64,000 nt of DNA. Source: CAVVYV01 sp963752585 (GTDB lineage Bacteria > Actinomycetota > Thermoleophilia > Solirubrobacterales > 70-9). The notes below the pieces were generated by a model. It had not been told where the DNA came from. It made no database searches and was given only the letters and a program-made list of their open reading frames with translations. How positions within the stretch are numbered: position 1 is the stretch's first letter; each line of letters starts with the position of its first letter. Positions 51,132-60,037 of this stretch are shown here, one piece after another. Made by a program: the position numbers and the translations under genes. The DNA lies in assembly GCA_963752585.1 (NCBI GenBank), contig CAVVYV010000008.1, positions 434,001 through 498,000 of the forward strand, given 5' to 3'.

Positions 51132-52841
51132 CTAGAGGCCGAGGAGGGCAGGGCCCAGGGTGGTGAGGTCGCGGGGATCCTCGCCGTACTCCTGCTCGAA
51201 GTCGTCGCGGCGCTCGTCGTCGAACAGCGCCAGGAGCAGCTCCTCGCGGCTGGAGCCGAAGTCGCAGGCGGCGCGGTCGAGCGCGGCCAGCGAGAGGTCC
51301 TGGAGGGCGCCGCCGATCCCCCCGGTGCTCGGCAGCTCGCGCTCCTGACACGGGTCGCCGATCTTCACCGTCTCGCGCTCGGAGGCCCCGAAGGCGACCC
51401 CGTAGCCGGCGGCGACCAGCAGCGCGGCGATCCCGGCGCTCGCCACCGCAGTGCGCCGTACCCCGACCGCCGGCGCCAGCGCGCCCCAGAGCAGCACCAG
51501 CGCGGCGGCGAGGGCGAGGGCGGCGGTGACGATGAAGGCGACCCGGAAGGCGGCCCGGACCGCCCCGGTGACGACGTCGTCGAGGCGGTCGCCGAGTCGA
51601 TCGACCTCGGCGGCCTCCTCGCCCTCCAGCCCGGAGCGGGTCTCGTCGATCGAGCGCTCGAGCTGTCCGCGCGGGTCGTCGGTGTTGATCCCGGCGAACA
51701 TCTGCGGCGCCAGGGTGATCTTCTCCTCCGGCGGCAGGCGGGCGTCGAGGAGGGCGGCGGTGCCCTGCTCGCGGGCGTCGGCGATCGTCGAGTCGAGGTT
51801 GGCCGAGATGATCGGGGCGAGCAGCGCCAGGGCGAGGGCGATCCCGGCGTGGCGGATGGTGAGCAGCCGGGCGGCGTCCTCCCGAGTCCGCTCGGCGATC
51901 AGCTCGCCGGCGAGGGCGGGAAGCGCCATCCCCATCCCCAGGCCCGCGAGGAGCTGAGGCAGGACCGTCCACCAGGCGGAGGCGGCGGGCAGCAGCGCCA
52001 GGCTCCCGACCCCGCCGGCGACCAGCAGGCAGCCGGCGGCGGCCCGGGTCTCGGCCGGGCCCGGGATCCGCGAGGCGGCGAGCGCCGCAAGCGGCAGGAC
52101 GCTGACGGTGAGCGCCGCCGCCAGGGGATCGATGCTCCAGCCGGAGACCAGCAGGAGGACGACCAGGAAGATCACCGCGGTCAGCGAGGCAGAGAGCAGG
52201 GCGAGGGCGACCGCCGGGCGGAGGGGGAGCGGAGAGGAGGGACGCGTGGTGCTCGACCTGGAGTCGAGGGAGCGGAGGGCGGGTCGGCCGGGCGCCGGGC
52301 GGCGCAGCAGGCAGACGAGCGCGCCCGGGGCGGCGATCGGGACCTGGGCGAGGAAGATCGCCCGCCAGTCGAAGGCCTCGGTGAGGGCGCCGCCGAGCGC
52401 CGGCCCGACCGCGACCCCGAAGACCGAGGCGGCGACCCAGAGCCGCCGGCCGCTTCCCGGCGAGCCGCCGTCGAGGAGCTCGAAGGAGGCGAGCAGGGCG
52501 CCGGCGCCGCCGATCGCCTGCACCGCGCGCAGCGCCAGCAGCAGCCCGAGCGAGTCCGAGAGCCCGCAGGCGAGGGAGGCGAGCGCGAACAGGGTGATCC
52601 CCGCGGCCCCGATCCGAGCCGCTCCGATCCGGCGGGCGAGGCGGGCGGCGGGGAGAAGCGCCAGCGCCAGCACCGCGGTGTAGACGCCGAGGACCAGCGC
52701 CACCCCCTCGACGGTCGCGTCGAGCTCGATCAGGATCGAGGGCAGCCCCAGGGTGACGATCGAGGCGTCGGCGAGGGCGATCCCGGCGGCGAGCGCCAGA
52801 GCCACCCGGCCCGCCCCGCCGATCCGATTCCGCTCAGTCAT
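51132..52841 (-). CDS. MFS transporter (DHA2-like)
   Basis: 569 aa, intact. About 14 hydrophobic spans. MFS signatures: ALADASIVTLGLPSILIEL in span 1, LPAARLARRIGAARIGAAG (motif A region), and VGPALGGALTEAFDWRAIFL (motif C, antiporter-type). This matches DHA2 drug/small-molecule exporters with 14 spans. It carries an extracytoplasmic loop with polar residues (LDARLPPEEKITLAPQMFAG) and a hydrophilic C-terminal tail with a Cys pair (GDPCQERE...RAACDFGSS). ATG 52841. A hairpin terminator lies just upstream of its start. Confidence 0.85.
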   Translation of the reverse strand: MTERNRIGGAGRVALALAAGIALADASIVTLGLPSILIELDATVEGVALVLGVYTAVLALALLPAARLARRIGAARIGAAGITLFALASLACGLSDSLGLLLALRAVQAIGGAGALLASFELLDGGSPGSGRRLWVAASVFGVAVGPALGGALTEAFDWRAIFLAQVPIAAPGALVCLLRRPAPGRPALRSLDSRSSTTRPSSPLPLRPAVALALLSASLTAVIFLVVLLLVSGWSIDPLAAALTVSVLPLAALAASRIPGPAETRAAAGCLLVAGGVGSLALLPAASAWWTVLPQLLAGLGMGMALPALAGELIAERTREDAARLLTIRHAGIALALALLAPIISANLDSTIADAREQGTAALLDARLPPEEKITLAPQMFAGINTDDPRGQLERSIDETRSGLEGEEAAEVDRLGDRLDDVVTGAVRAAFRVAFIVTAALALAAALVLLWGALAPAVGVRRTAVASAGIAALLVAAGYGVAFGASERETVKIGDPCQERELPSTGGIGGALQDLSLAALDRAACDFGSSREELLLALFDDERRDDFEQEYGEDPRDLTTLGPALLGL

Positions 52842-52881
52842 CGCCCCTGGTTTCTAGCCGACCTCGGCACCGACCAAGTTT

Positions 52882-52920
52882 GAGCGGGGCGCGGCGGGGG
52901 AGAGTCGCCGCGCCCCGCTC
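52882..52920 (-). terminator. strong hairpin terminator after the second MmpL gene
   Basis: Perfect 14-bp inverted repeat GAGCGGGGCGCGGC (52882-52895) and GCCGCGCCCCGCTC (52907-52920) with an 11-nt loop. It lies 59 nt downstream of the MmpL stop (52980) and 40 nt upstream of the MFS start on the minus strand. No U-run; hairpin-only terminators are common in high-GC actinobacteria. Confidence 0.6.
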
Positions 52921-52979
52921 TGATTACGAGTGGCAAAGGGGGCCAGGGCACCTGGGGCGGGCGCCCGGCCCTCGCCTCG

Positions 52980-55135
52980 CTACTCGGCTTCGCTCGCCGC
53001 CACCCGGGGTGGCAGCGAAGGTTGGACCCGAAGCAGCCGCGCCGGCCACGTCGGCAGCCACCAGTTCCAGCGGCCCATCAGGGAGATCACCGCGGGCACG
53101 ATCAGCGCCCGGATCACCGTGGCGTCGAGCAGGATCCCCGCCGCGAGGCCGGTGGCCAGCATCTTCACGTCGGTCTCCGGCCCCGACGCCATCGAGATGA
53201 AGGCGAGGAACAGGATCAGCGCGGCGCTGGTCACCAGCCTTCCGGTGCGCCCGATGCCCTGGACCACGGCCGCGCTGGTCGAGCCCGTGCGGTCGTACTC
53301 CTCCCGCATCCGGGAGAGGATGAACACCTCGTAGTCCATCGAGAGCCCGAACAGGAAGGCGAAGATGATCAACGGCATCCACGACGGGATCGAGCCGGTC
53401 GCCTCGATCCCGAAGAGCGCCTCGGAGCCGATGCCGTGCTGCCAGATCAGGGTGACCACGCCCCACGCAGCGGCGACGCTGAGCACGTTGAGCACGATCG
53501 CCTTCGCCGGCAGCAGCAGCGAGCGGAAGGCCCGCGCCAGCAGGATGAAGGTGGTGATCGTGATCAGCGCGATCATCAGCGGGAAGCTGCCGTAGACGGC
53601 GTCGATGAAATCGCTGTTCGAGGCGGGCTGGCCGCCGACGCGGACGTCGGGACCGGCCGAGTGGGCGGTGTCGCGGACGCCCTCGAGCGTCGCCCCGCCC
53701 TCATCCGAGCCGCTGTCGGGGACCGGGATCGCCTCGACGATCGCGGTCTCGCCGCTGCGCCAGCCGTCGGCGGGAGCCACCGCGCCGTGGATGCCCTCGA
53801 CGTCGCGCAGCTCGGCCGCGACCTGGTTCGGATCGGTTCCCTTCCCGACGAGGATCTCGTGCGGGAGCAGCGAGCCCTCGCCGATCCCGGCGTCCTCGAG
53901 CGCGACCAGGCCCTCCTTGGCGTCGCCCGACTTGGCGATCGTGTCGGCGTCGCTGGTGCCGAGCTGGAGGTCGGTTGCGGCGAAGACGAGAGCCAGGATC
54001 ACCGCCGTGCCGGCGCCGGCCGCGAGCCAGCGCCGCCGCGAGACCGCCTCGGCCCAGCGGGTCCAGGTGCGGCTCGCCTTGTCGTCGGTGCGCCGGTGGG
54101 GCCAGTCGAGCCGCGGCCCGAGCTTCGCCAGGATCACCGGAAGCAGGGTGATCGCGACCAGGGTCGAGACCAGCGGGATCAGCATCCCGCCGTAGCCCAT
54201 CGAGCGCAGGAACGGCAGCGGCAGCGCGATCAGGGCGAAGAGGCCGATCGCCACGGTGATCCCGCTGAAGATCACCGCTCGGCCGGCGGTCTCCATCGCC
54301 CGCTGCACCGCCTCCTCGTTGCCTGCGGCCGTGCGAGCGCTCCTCGCGCCAGCGCGAGACCACCAGCAGCGAGTAGTCGATCGCCACCCCGAGCCCGATC
54401 AGCGCGATCAGGAACTGGACGATCGGCGAGACGTCGGTGATCTCGGTGAGCCCGAGCAGCAGCAGGAAGGTGGTCATGATCGAGACGACGGCCGTCATCA
54501 GGGGCACGACCGCGAGGAAGGAGGCGAAGACGAAGGCGAGCACGATCAGGGCGCCGAAGCCGCCGAGCACCGCCTCGAGGAGGACGCCTGGGCCGTCGCT
54601 GTCGGCGCCGCTGTCCTCGGCCAGGGCGTCGAAGCCGGTGAGATGGACGGCGGAGCCGCCGACGGTGGCCCCCTTGAGCGCTCCGCTCGCGGCCTTCTCG
54701 GCCTCCGGGTTCGCGCCGAACTGCTGGTCCGGGTCGGGCGTCGGGTAGACGAGCGCGAAGGTCGTCCGGCCGTCGTCGGAGACGAAGGCCTCATTCGCCG
54801 GTCGAGGTGTAGGAGGCGATCCGCGACCCGGGCAGCGCCTGTTCCAGGCGGGCGTCGACCTTCGCCAGGTCGGCCTTCACCCCCGGCGAGTCGATCGATT
54901 CGCCGGCCGGCAACGTCGTCACCGGAACGAGGGGCGCGGTGTCGCCGCCGGTGCCCCGGTACTGCTCGGCGATCGCGAGGTTGGTCTCCCAGCCCTCCTT
55001 CTCCGGGACGGAGAACTCCTGGTCGAGCGCCTCGGACGCGGGGCCCGCGGCCATCACGCCGGCGATCGTGGCGACGATCCAGAAGCTGACGACTGTGCGC
55101 TTATGGGCGAGGACCCAGCGGGTGAGAGACGACAC
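52980..55135 (-). CDS. MmpL/RND-type membrane transporter (two frameshifts)
   Basis: About 718 aa. GTG 55135 has AGGAGGT at good spacing and gives MSSLTRWVLAHKRTVVSFWI. Two repeated membrane domains: QFLIALIGLGVAIDYSLLVV with GRAVIFSGITVAIGLFALIA, and IFAFLFGLSMDYEVFILSRM with VVQGIGRTGRLVTSAALILF. The IDYSLL and MDYEVF aspartates are the expected proton-relay positions. The frame changes near 54790 and 54335. Exporter of lipid-like or drug substrates. Paralogue of the gene at 42679. Confidence 0.85.
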
Positions 55136-55272
55136 GGACTACCTCCTGTGTTCTTCGCGAATCCGTTCGGTCGGGGTGCTGCAGGATGCGGCCTCGTGGC
55201 GGCCTCTTCAATCCGGAATCTCCCTGAGGATGCCCTGGGTTATCCCTCAGTTGTGTGACGATCCGACGTCGG

Positions 55273-56446
55273 CTAGAGCCCGAGCTGCCTGCCGAGGATC
55301 TCCTTCATCACCTCGTCGGTGCCGCCGCCGATCGGGCCGAGGCGGGCGTCGCGGTAGGCGCGCTCGACCCCGTACTCGCGCATGTAGCCGTAGCCGCCGT
55401 GGATCTGGATCGCCTCGTCGGCGACGTCGCAGAGGGCCCGCTGGGTGAAGAGCTTCGCCTGGGTGACCTCGCGGGTGGCGTCCTCGCCGGCGGCGAACTT
55501 CCGCAGGCAGGCGTAGGTGAGTGCCCGGGAGACCTCGATCTTCACCGACATCTCGGCGAACTTGTGGCGGATCGCCTGGAAGCGGCCGATCGGCCGCCCG
55601 AACGCCTCGCGCTCCTTCGCGTAGCGCAGGGTCTCCTCGAACACCCGCTGCATCCCGCCGACCGCGCCCAGCGCCATCGTCAGCCGCTCCCACTGGAAGT
55701 TGGCCATGATCAGCTTGAAGCCCTCGTTCTCCTCGCCGAGGAGGTTCTCGGCGGGGACCTCGACGTCGGTGAAGGCGAGCTCGCCGGTGTCGGATGAGTG
55801 CCAGCCCATCTTCTCCAGCTTGCTCGATCACCTCGTAGCCGGGCATCTCGCGCTCGAGGACGAGGAACGAGATCCCGTGGTGGCCGCCCTCCTCGGTGGT
55901 CTTCACCGCGCAGACGAGGAAGTCGGCGCGGACCCCGTTGGTGATGAAGGTCTTGGCGCCGTTGACGACGTAGCCGCCGTCCACCCGCCTGGCGGTGGTG
56001 CTGAGCGAGGCGACGTCGGAGCCCGCGCCCGGCTCGGTGATCCCGAGGGCGCCGACCAGCTCTCCCTTGATCGCGGGCACCAGCCAGCGCTGCTTCTGCT
56101 CCTCGGTGCCGAACTTCCAGATCGGCGGGGTGGCGATCTCGGCGTGGGCGCCGATCCCGGCGGCGACCCCGCCGCTCGCGCCCGAGCGGGAGAGCTCCTC
56201 GACCCAGACGGCGTCGTGGACGTAGTCGCCGCCCTGGCCGCCGTACTCGGTCGGGTACTTGAGCCCGAGGAAGCCGAGCTCGCCGCAGCGATTGAAGAGC
56301 TCGCGCGGGAACTCCCGCGCCTCCTCCCACTCCTCGATGTGGGGCGCCATCTCCTTGCCGACGAACCGCCGCACCGACTCGCGCAGCTCCTCGTGCTCCT
56401 CGCCGAAGGGCGGGAGCGGCCGCCGCTCCCCGGTGTCCTTGATCAC
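55273..56446 (-). CDS. acyl-CoA dehydrogenase, copy 1 (one frameshift)
   Basis: FAD enzyme for alpha,beta-dehydrogenation of acyl-CoA. Blocks: LGFLGLKYPTEYGGQGGDYV, ALGITEPGAGSDVASLSTTA (FAD/substrate), GAKTFITNGVRADFLVCAVK, and after a frame change near 55818 KMGWHSSDTGELAFTDVEVP. It ends IQIHGGYGYMREYGVERAYR...ILGRQLGL; the catalytic Glu is expected in the EYGVER region. GTG 56446 is in frame. ATG 56450, which overlaps the upstream stop as ATGA and would read MSDKDTGER after removing one base, is probably original. About 391 aa. Confidence 0.88.
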
Positions 56447-56900
56447 TCATCGCACGGCTCGCATCGGTCGGCTCTCCAGTCTTCCATCCATGGTGTGGCC
56501 GCGGCCCTTGTGGTCGAAGCCGAGCAGGTCGCCCTGCGGGTTCTTCTTGTCGCCGTGGTGGTAGGCGCGGACCTCGGCGATCTTGCCGTCCTCGAGCCGG
56601 AACCACTCGGTGCCGCGGTTGAGCCGCTTCTCGCCTGACTTCGGGTCGCGCCAGGTCATCGTCCACTCGATCACCGCCTCGTCCCCCGACTCGATTCCGT
56701 GCTCCAGCCACCACTGCCCGTCGACCGTCTCGACGCCCCACTTCGGCGTTCTCGGCGATCTCTCGCCCGCGGTGGGGCCCGAGCCGCGTGTAGTAGTGGA
56801 CGGCGTCGTCGGTGAAGTGCGAGGCGACCAGGTCGGCGTCGCCGGTGTTGAGCGCCTCGTAGTAGGAGCGGATGTGGTCGAGGTTGCCGATGACGAGATT
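56447..56900 (-). CDS. SnoaL-like/NTF2-fold protein (frameshift; start unresolved)
   Basis: The N-terminal helix IGNLDHIRSYYEALNTGDAD leads to LVASHFTDDAVHYYTRLGPH. A frame change near 56745 then gives VWGVETVDGQWWLEHGIES, EAVIEWTMTWRDP, and RGTEWFRLEDGKIAEVRAYH, a typical SnoaL-like fold. About 150 aa. No start codon is readable in frame before residue NLVIGN, so 56900 marks only the first credible residue. The stop forms an ATGA overlap with acyl-CoA dehydrogenase copy 1, indicating one operon. The substrate is unknown. Confidence 0.72.
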
Positions 56901-56912
56901 CTTACTCGCGGC

Positions 56913-56939
56913 TGTCGATTTGGCGGTTTCCTGTTCGTC
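56913..56939 (+). promoter_or_regulatory. ECF42-type promoter P1
   Basis: TGTCGA (56913-56918), 17 nt, CGTC (56936-56939), upstream of YCII gene 1. This matches the -35/-10 motif I recall for ECF42 sigma factors. Two further copies occur in the same island. Confidence 0.7.
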
Positions 56940-56951
56940 GTTAGGGTGAAG

Positions 56952-56968
56952 GCGGCGAAAAGCGCCGC
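56952..56968 (+). promoter_or_regulatory. 5' leader hairpin of YCII gene 1
   Basis: GCGGCG-AAAAG-CGCCGC, starting 12 nt after the -10-like CGTC and 20 nt before the ATG. The stem is repeated with a different loop in the other two leaders. Confidence 0.55.
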
Positions 56969-56988
56969 TTTCGAACGAGGAGGAAGCG

Positions 56989-57391
56989 ATGAAGTACTTG
57001 CTCACTTTCATCGTCGGGGAGCGCAGCATGGAGAGCGCCACCCCCGAGGAGATGAAGGAGGGGATGGAGGCGCTGGACCGCGTTCGACCGGGAGACGACC
57101 GAGGCGGGGGCGCTGATCGCCTGTGAGCCCGTCGAGGACGCCGAGACGACGATCAGGATCGCGGCGGACGGTGAGCGGACCGTCACCGACGGCCCCTTCG
57201 CCGAGTCGAAGGAGCTGCTCGGCGGGTTCTGCCTGCTCGAGTGCGCCGACCTCGAGGAGGCGCTCGACTGGGCCAACAAGGCCCCGATCCAGCCGGGCAC
57301 CGCGATCGAGGTCCGCCCGATCATGGATCTCTCGCAGTTCGGCTACGAGAGCGCGACCGTGTCCCCGGCGAAGGCGAAGGCGACCGCCTGA
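56989..57391 (+). CDS. YCII/DGPF-domain protein 1 (one frameshift)
   Basis: About 134 aa. YCII-fold protein: MKYLLTFIVGERSMESATPE, then after a frame change near 57082 ETTEAGALIACEPVEDAETT and the signature RTVTDGPFAESKELLGGFCL. The middle-to-end pattern LEEALDWANKAPI...EVRPIMD is a family feature. ATG 56989 has CGAGGAGGAAG upstream. DGPF proteins are usually partners or targets of ECF42 sigma factors; biochemical role unknown. It is followed after 25 nt by YCII gene 2. Confidence 0.85.
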
Positions 57392-57416
57392 CCGCCCGAG
57401 AACAAGGAGGAAGACG

Positions 57417-57816
57417 ATGAAGTATCTGCTCGCACTGATCTGCAGAGGAGGGCGGCATGGAGGACGCCAGCCCCGAGGAGATGAAGGCGGTGATGGACCG
57501 CTGGAGCGCCTACGGCAAGGAGGCGGTGGACAAGGGGGCGTTCCTCGCCGGCGAGGGGCTCCAGCCGAGCTCCACCGCCTCCACCGTGAGGATCAAGGAG
57601 GGCAAGGAGCCGACCGTCACCGACGGCCCCTTCGCCGAGTCGAAGGAGCAGCTCGGCGGCTTCTACCTGCTCGAGTGCAAGGACCTCGACGAGGCGCTCG
57701 AGTACGCGAAGAAGATCCCGCTCCAGGACGGCTCGGTCGAGGTGCGCCCGGTGATGGACTACAGCGAGTTCGGCTACGAGGATCCCGCCGAGGCGGGGGC
57801 GACCGCGAAGTCATAG
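57417..57816 (+). CDS. YCII/DGPF-domain protein 2 (one frameshift)
   Basis: About 133 aa. MKYLLALIC, then after one extra base near 57446 EGGMEDASPEEMKAVMDRW, KGAFLAGEGLQPSSTASTV, signature PTVTDGPFAESKEQLGGFYL and LECKDLDEALEYAKKIPLQ. ATG 57417 with AAGGAGGAAG. There is no promoter element of its own, so it is read from P1. The sigma gene starts at or just beyond its stop, probably as an ATGA overlap that has lost one base. Confidence 0.85.
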
Positions 57817-57826
57817 GCCGGCTCCC

Positions 57827-59059
57827 GATCAGATCGTCGACCGCCTGTTCCGGCACGAGTCGGGACGGGCGGTCGCGAGCCTGATCCGGGTCCTCGGCGA
57901 CTTCGACCTCGCCGAGGAGGCGGTGCAGGAGGCGTTCGTGGTCGCGCTCGAGCGCTGGCCGAGCGACGGCGTCCCGGACAACCCGGGCGCCTGGATCACC
58001 CGGGTCGCGCGCAACAAGGCGATCGACCGGCTCCGGCGCGAGCGGACGCTGCAGGTGAAGAAGGAGGTGCTCGAGGGCCTGGAGCGGCTGGCGCCGAGCT
58101 CCGAGGAGCTGGAGGCGGAGGCCGAGCCGGAGATGCCCGACGACCGCCTGCGGCTGATCTTCACCTGCTGCCACCCCGCGCTGCGACCGCAGGCGCGCGT
58201 CGCCCTCACCCTGCGCACGCTCGGCGGCCTGACCACCGCCGAGATCGCCAGCGCCTTCCTCACCTCGGAGGCGACGATGGCGCAGCGGCTGGTCCGGGCC
58301 AAGGCGAAGATCCGCGACGCGAAGATCCCTTACGAGGTGCCCTCGGCCGAGCAGCTGCCGGAGCGGCTCACCTCGGTGCTGGCGACGCTCTACCTGATCT
58401 TCAACGAGGGCTACTTCGCCTCGGGCTCCGACGCCCTGATCCGCACCGAGCTCGCCGACGAGGCGATCCGGCTGGCGCGGGTGCTGGTCGAGACCCTTCC
58501 CGAGGACCCGAGGCGAGGGCGCTGCTGGCGCTGATGCTGCTCCAGCACTCGCGGCGCGAGGCGCGGCTGGACGAGGCGGGGGAGATGGTGCTGCTCGAAG
58601 ACCAGGACCGCTCGCGCTGGGACCGAGCCCAGATCGAGGAGGGGCTGAGGCTGGTCGAGGTCGCTGCGCCGGCGTGGTCGGCCCGTACTCGATCCAGGCC
58701 AGGATCGCGGCCGAGCACGCCCGCGCCGAGCGCGCCGAGCGAGACCGACTGGCGGCGGATCGGCCTCCTCTACGGGCAGCTGCGGCGGATCCAGCCCTCG
58801 CCCGTGATCGAGCTGAACCGCGCGATCGCGGTGGCGATGGACGAGGGGCCCGAGGCCGGGCCTGGAGCTGATCGATGCGATCGAGGGCCTCGACCGCTAC
58901 GCGCCCTTCCACGTCAGCCGCGCCGACCTGCTCGGCCCGCTCGGTCGCGACGCCGAGGCCGTCGAGGCCTACCGCCGCGGGCTCGAGCTCAGCACCAACC
59001 CGGTCCAGCAGGCCTTCCTCGAGCGGCGGATCGCGGAGCTCGAAGGAAGCTTCGAGTAG
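57827..59059 (+). CDS. ECF42-type RNA polymerase sigma factor with C-terminal extension (frameshifted)
   Basis: Region 2: DQIVDRLFRHESGRAVASLI, FDLAEEAVQEAFVVALERWP and GAWITRVARNKAIDRLRRE. Region 4: LGGLTTAEIASAFLTSEATM and AQRLVRAKAKIRDAKIPYEV. LIFTCCHPALRPQARVALTL and LYLIFNEGYFASGSD are hallmarks of the ECF42 (DUF6596) group. A TPR-like C-terminal extension follows, with frame changes near 58512, 58670, 58735 and 58860, ending RRIAELEGSFE. No start codon is readable before DQIVD; restoring one G near 57814 would give ATGAGGCCGGCT, overlapping the YCII stop. About 415 aa. Confidence 0.85.
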
Positions 59060-59067
59060 CGCAGAAA

Positions 59068-59094
59068 CGTCGAATGCGGCCGGCGCGGCTCGTC
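59068..59094 (+). promoter_or_regulatory. ECF42-type promoter P2
   Basis: CGTCGA (59068-59073), 17 nt, CGTC (59091-59094), 9 nt after the sigma gene stop and upstream of YCII gene 3. Same layout as P1. Confidence 0.65.
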
Positions 59095-59106
59095 GCTACG
59101 GTGAAA

Positions 59107-59123
59107 GCGGCGAACGGCGCCGC
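59107..59123 (+). promoter_or_regulatory. 5' leader hairpin of YCII gene 3
   Basis: GCGGCG-AACGG-CGCCGC, starting 12 nt after CGTC of P2 and 22 nt before ATG 59146. Confidence 0.55.
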
Positions 59124-59145
59124 GCAGACGATAAGGAGACTGCCG

Positions 59146-59529
59146 ATGCAGTTCATGGTGTCGATGATCACCGACGGGAGCTTCATGCAGGAGGCGACGC
59201 CCGAGCAGATGCAGGAGTTGGGTGAGCAGATGGGCCGGTTCATGGGGGAGCTTCAGGATGCGGGCGTCCTCGTGCACACGGGACGCCTGGGGCCGAGCGC
59301 CGGCGCCAGGACGCTTCGCTACGGCGAGAGGGGCAGGCCCGTCGTCACCGATGGCCCCTTCGCCGAGTCGAAGGAGCAATTCGCCGGATACATGGTTCTC
59401 GAGTGCGACAGCCTCGAGGAGGCGGTCGGCTGGGTCGAGAAGATGCCGGTCCGCCGCGCCTCGGTCGAGGTCCGGGAGATCGCCGAGGCCGACGTGAGGC
59501 ACGGAGGGAGAAACGTCGAACTCGCGTGA
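59146..59529 (+). CDS. YCII/DGPF-domain protein 3
   Basis: 127 aa, intact. MQFMVSMITDGSFMQEATPE, ELQDAGVLVHTGRLGPSAGA, the signature RPVVTDGPFAESKEQFAGYM, then LEEAVGWVEKMPVRRASVEV. ATG 59146 has AAGGAGA upstream. Belongs to a subgroup with a VSMI/VSLI start, closer to YCII gene 4 than to genes 1 and 2. Its 3' end carries the -35 element of the next promoter, so the two units are tightly packed. Molecular role unknown. Confidence 0.85.
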   Translation: MQFMVSMITDGSFMQEATPEQMQELGEQMGRFMGELQDAGVLVHTGRLGPSAGARTLRYGERGRPVVTDGPFAESKEQFAGYMVLECDSLEEAVGWVEKMPVRRASVEVREIAEADVRHGGRNVELA

Positions 59530-59539
59530 TCCGCTCGTC
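59514..59539 (+). promoter_or_regulatory. ECF42-type promoter P3
   Basis: CGTCGA (59514-59519), 16 nt, CGTC (59536-59539), overlapping the end of YCII gene 3 and upstream of YCII gene 4. The spacer is one base shorter than in P1 and P2, possibly an indel. Confidence 0.62.
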
Positions 59540-59551
59540 GTTAGGTTGAAA

Positions 59552-59568
59552 GCGGCGAACGGCGCCGC
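59552..59568 (+). promoter_or_regulatory. 5' leader hairpin of YCII gene 4
   Basis: GCGGCG-AACGG-CGCCGC, extended by one A-T pair, again beginning 12 nt after CGTC. Confidence 0.55.
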
Positions 59569-59586
59569 TCGAACAGGAGGTTTCAG

Positions 59587-59983
59587 ATGAGCAGGTTCAT
59601 GGTGTCCCTGATCGGCGACGAGTCCTTCATGGAGCGAGGCGACTCCCGAGCAGATGGAGCAGGTCGTCGCGGAGATGGACAAGTACAACGACGAGCTGAA
59701 GAAGGCCGGCGTCTTCGTCGCAGGGCGACGGCCTCGGCGCCGAGCGCATCGGCGAGGACGCTCCGCTACGGCAAGGACGGCAAGGCGGTCGTCACCGACG
59801 GCCCGTTCGCGGAGTCGAAGGAGCAGATCGCCGGCTTCTGGATCTTCGAGTGCAAGGACCTCGACGAGGCGGTCGAGTGGGCGCGGAAGGCCACCGGTCA
59901 AGGGCGGCGCGATCGAGGTCCGGCCGATCGCCGAGACGGCCGAGGAGAACATCGAGCTGTACAAGGAGCAGGCGCAGGCGTAG
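59587..59983 (+). CDS. YCII/DGPF-domain protein 4 (frameshifted)
   Basis: About 131 aa. MSRFMVSLIGDESFME, then ATPEQMEQVVAEMDKYNDEL after a frame change near 59636, KKAGVFVA, further changes near 59722-59745, then SARTLRYGKDGKAVVTDGPF and AESKEQIAGFWIFECKDLDE. A last change near 59898 gives GAIEVRPIAETAEENIELYK. ATG 59587 with ACAGGAGG upstream. Fourth YCII gene of the island, under P3. Confidence 0.8.
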
Positions 59984-60037
59984 CCTGGTGCCGCCGCAGC
60001 GGCCCGGCTTCGCCCGGCCGGGCCCGCCGCGGCCGGC

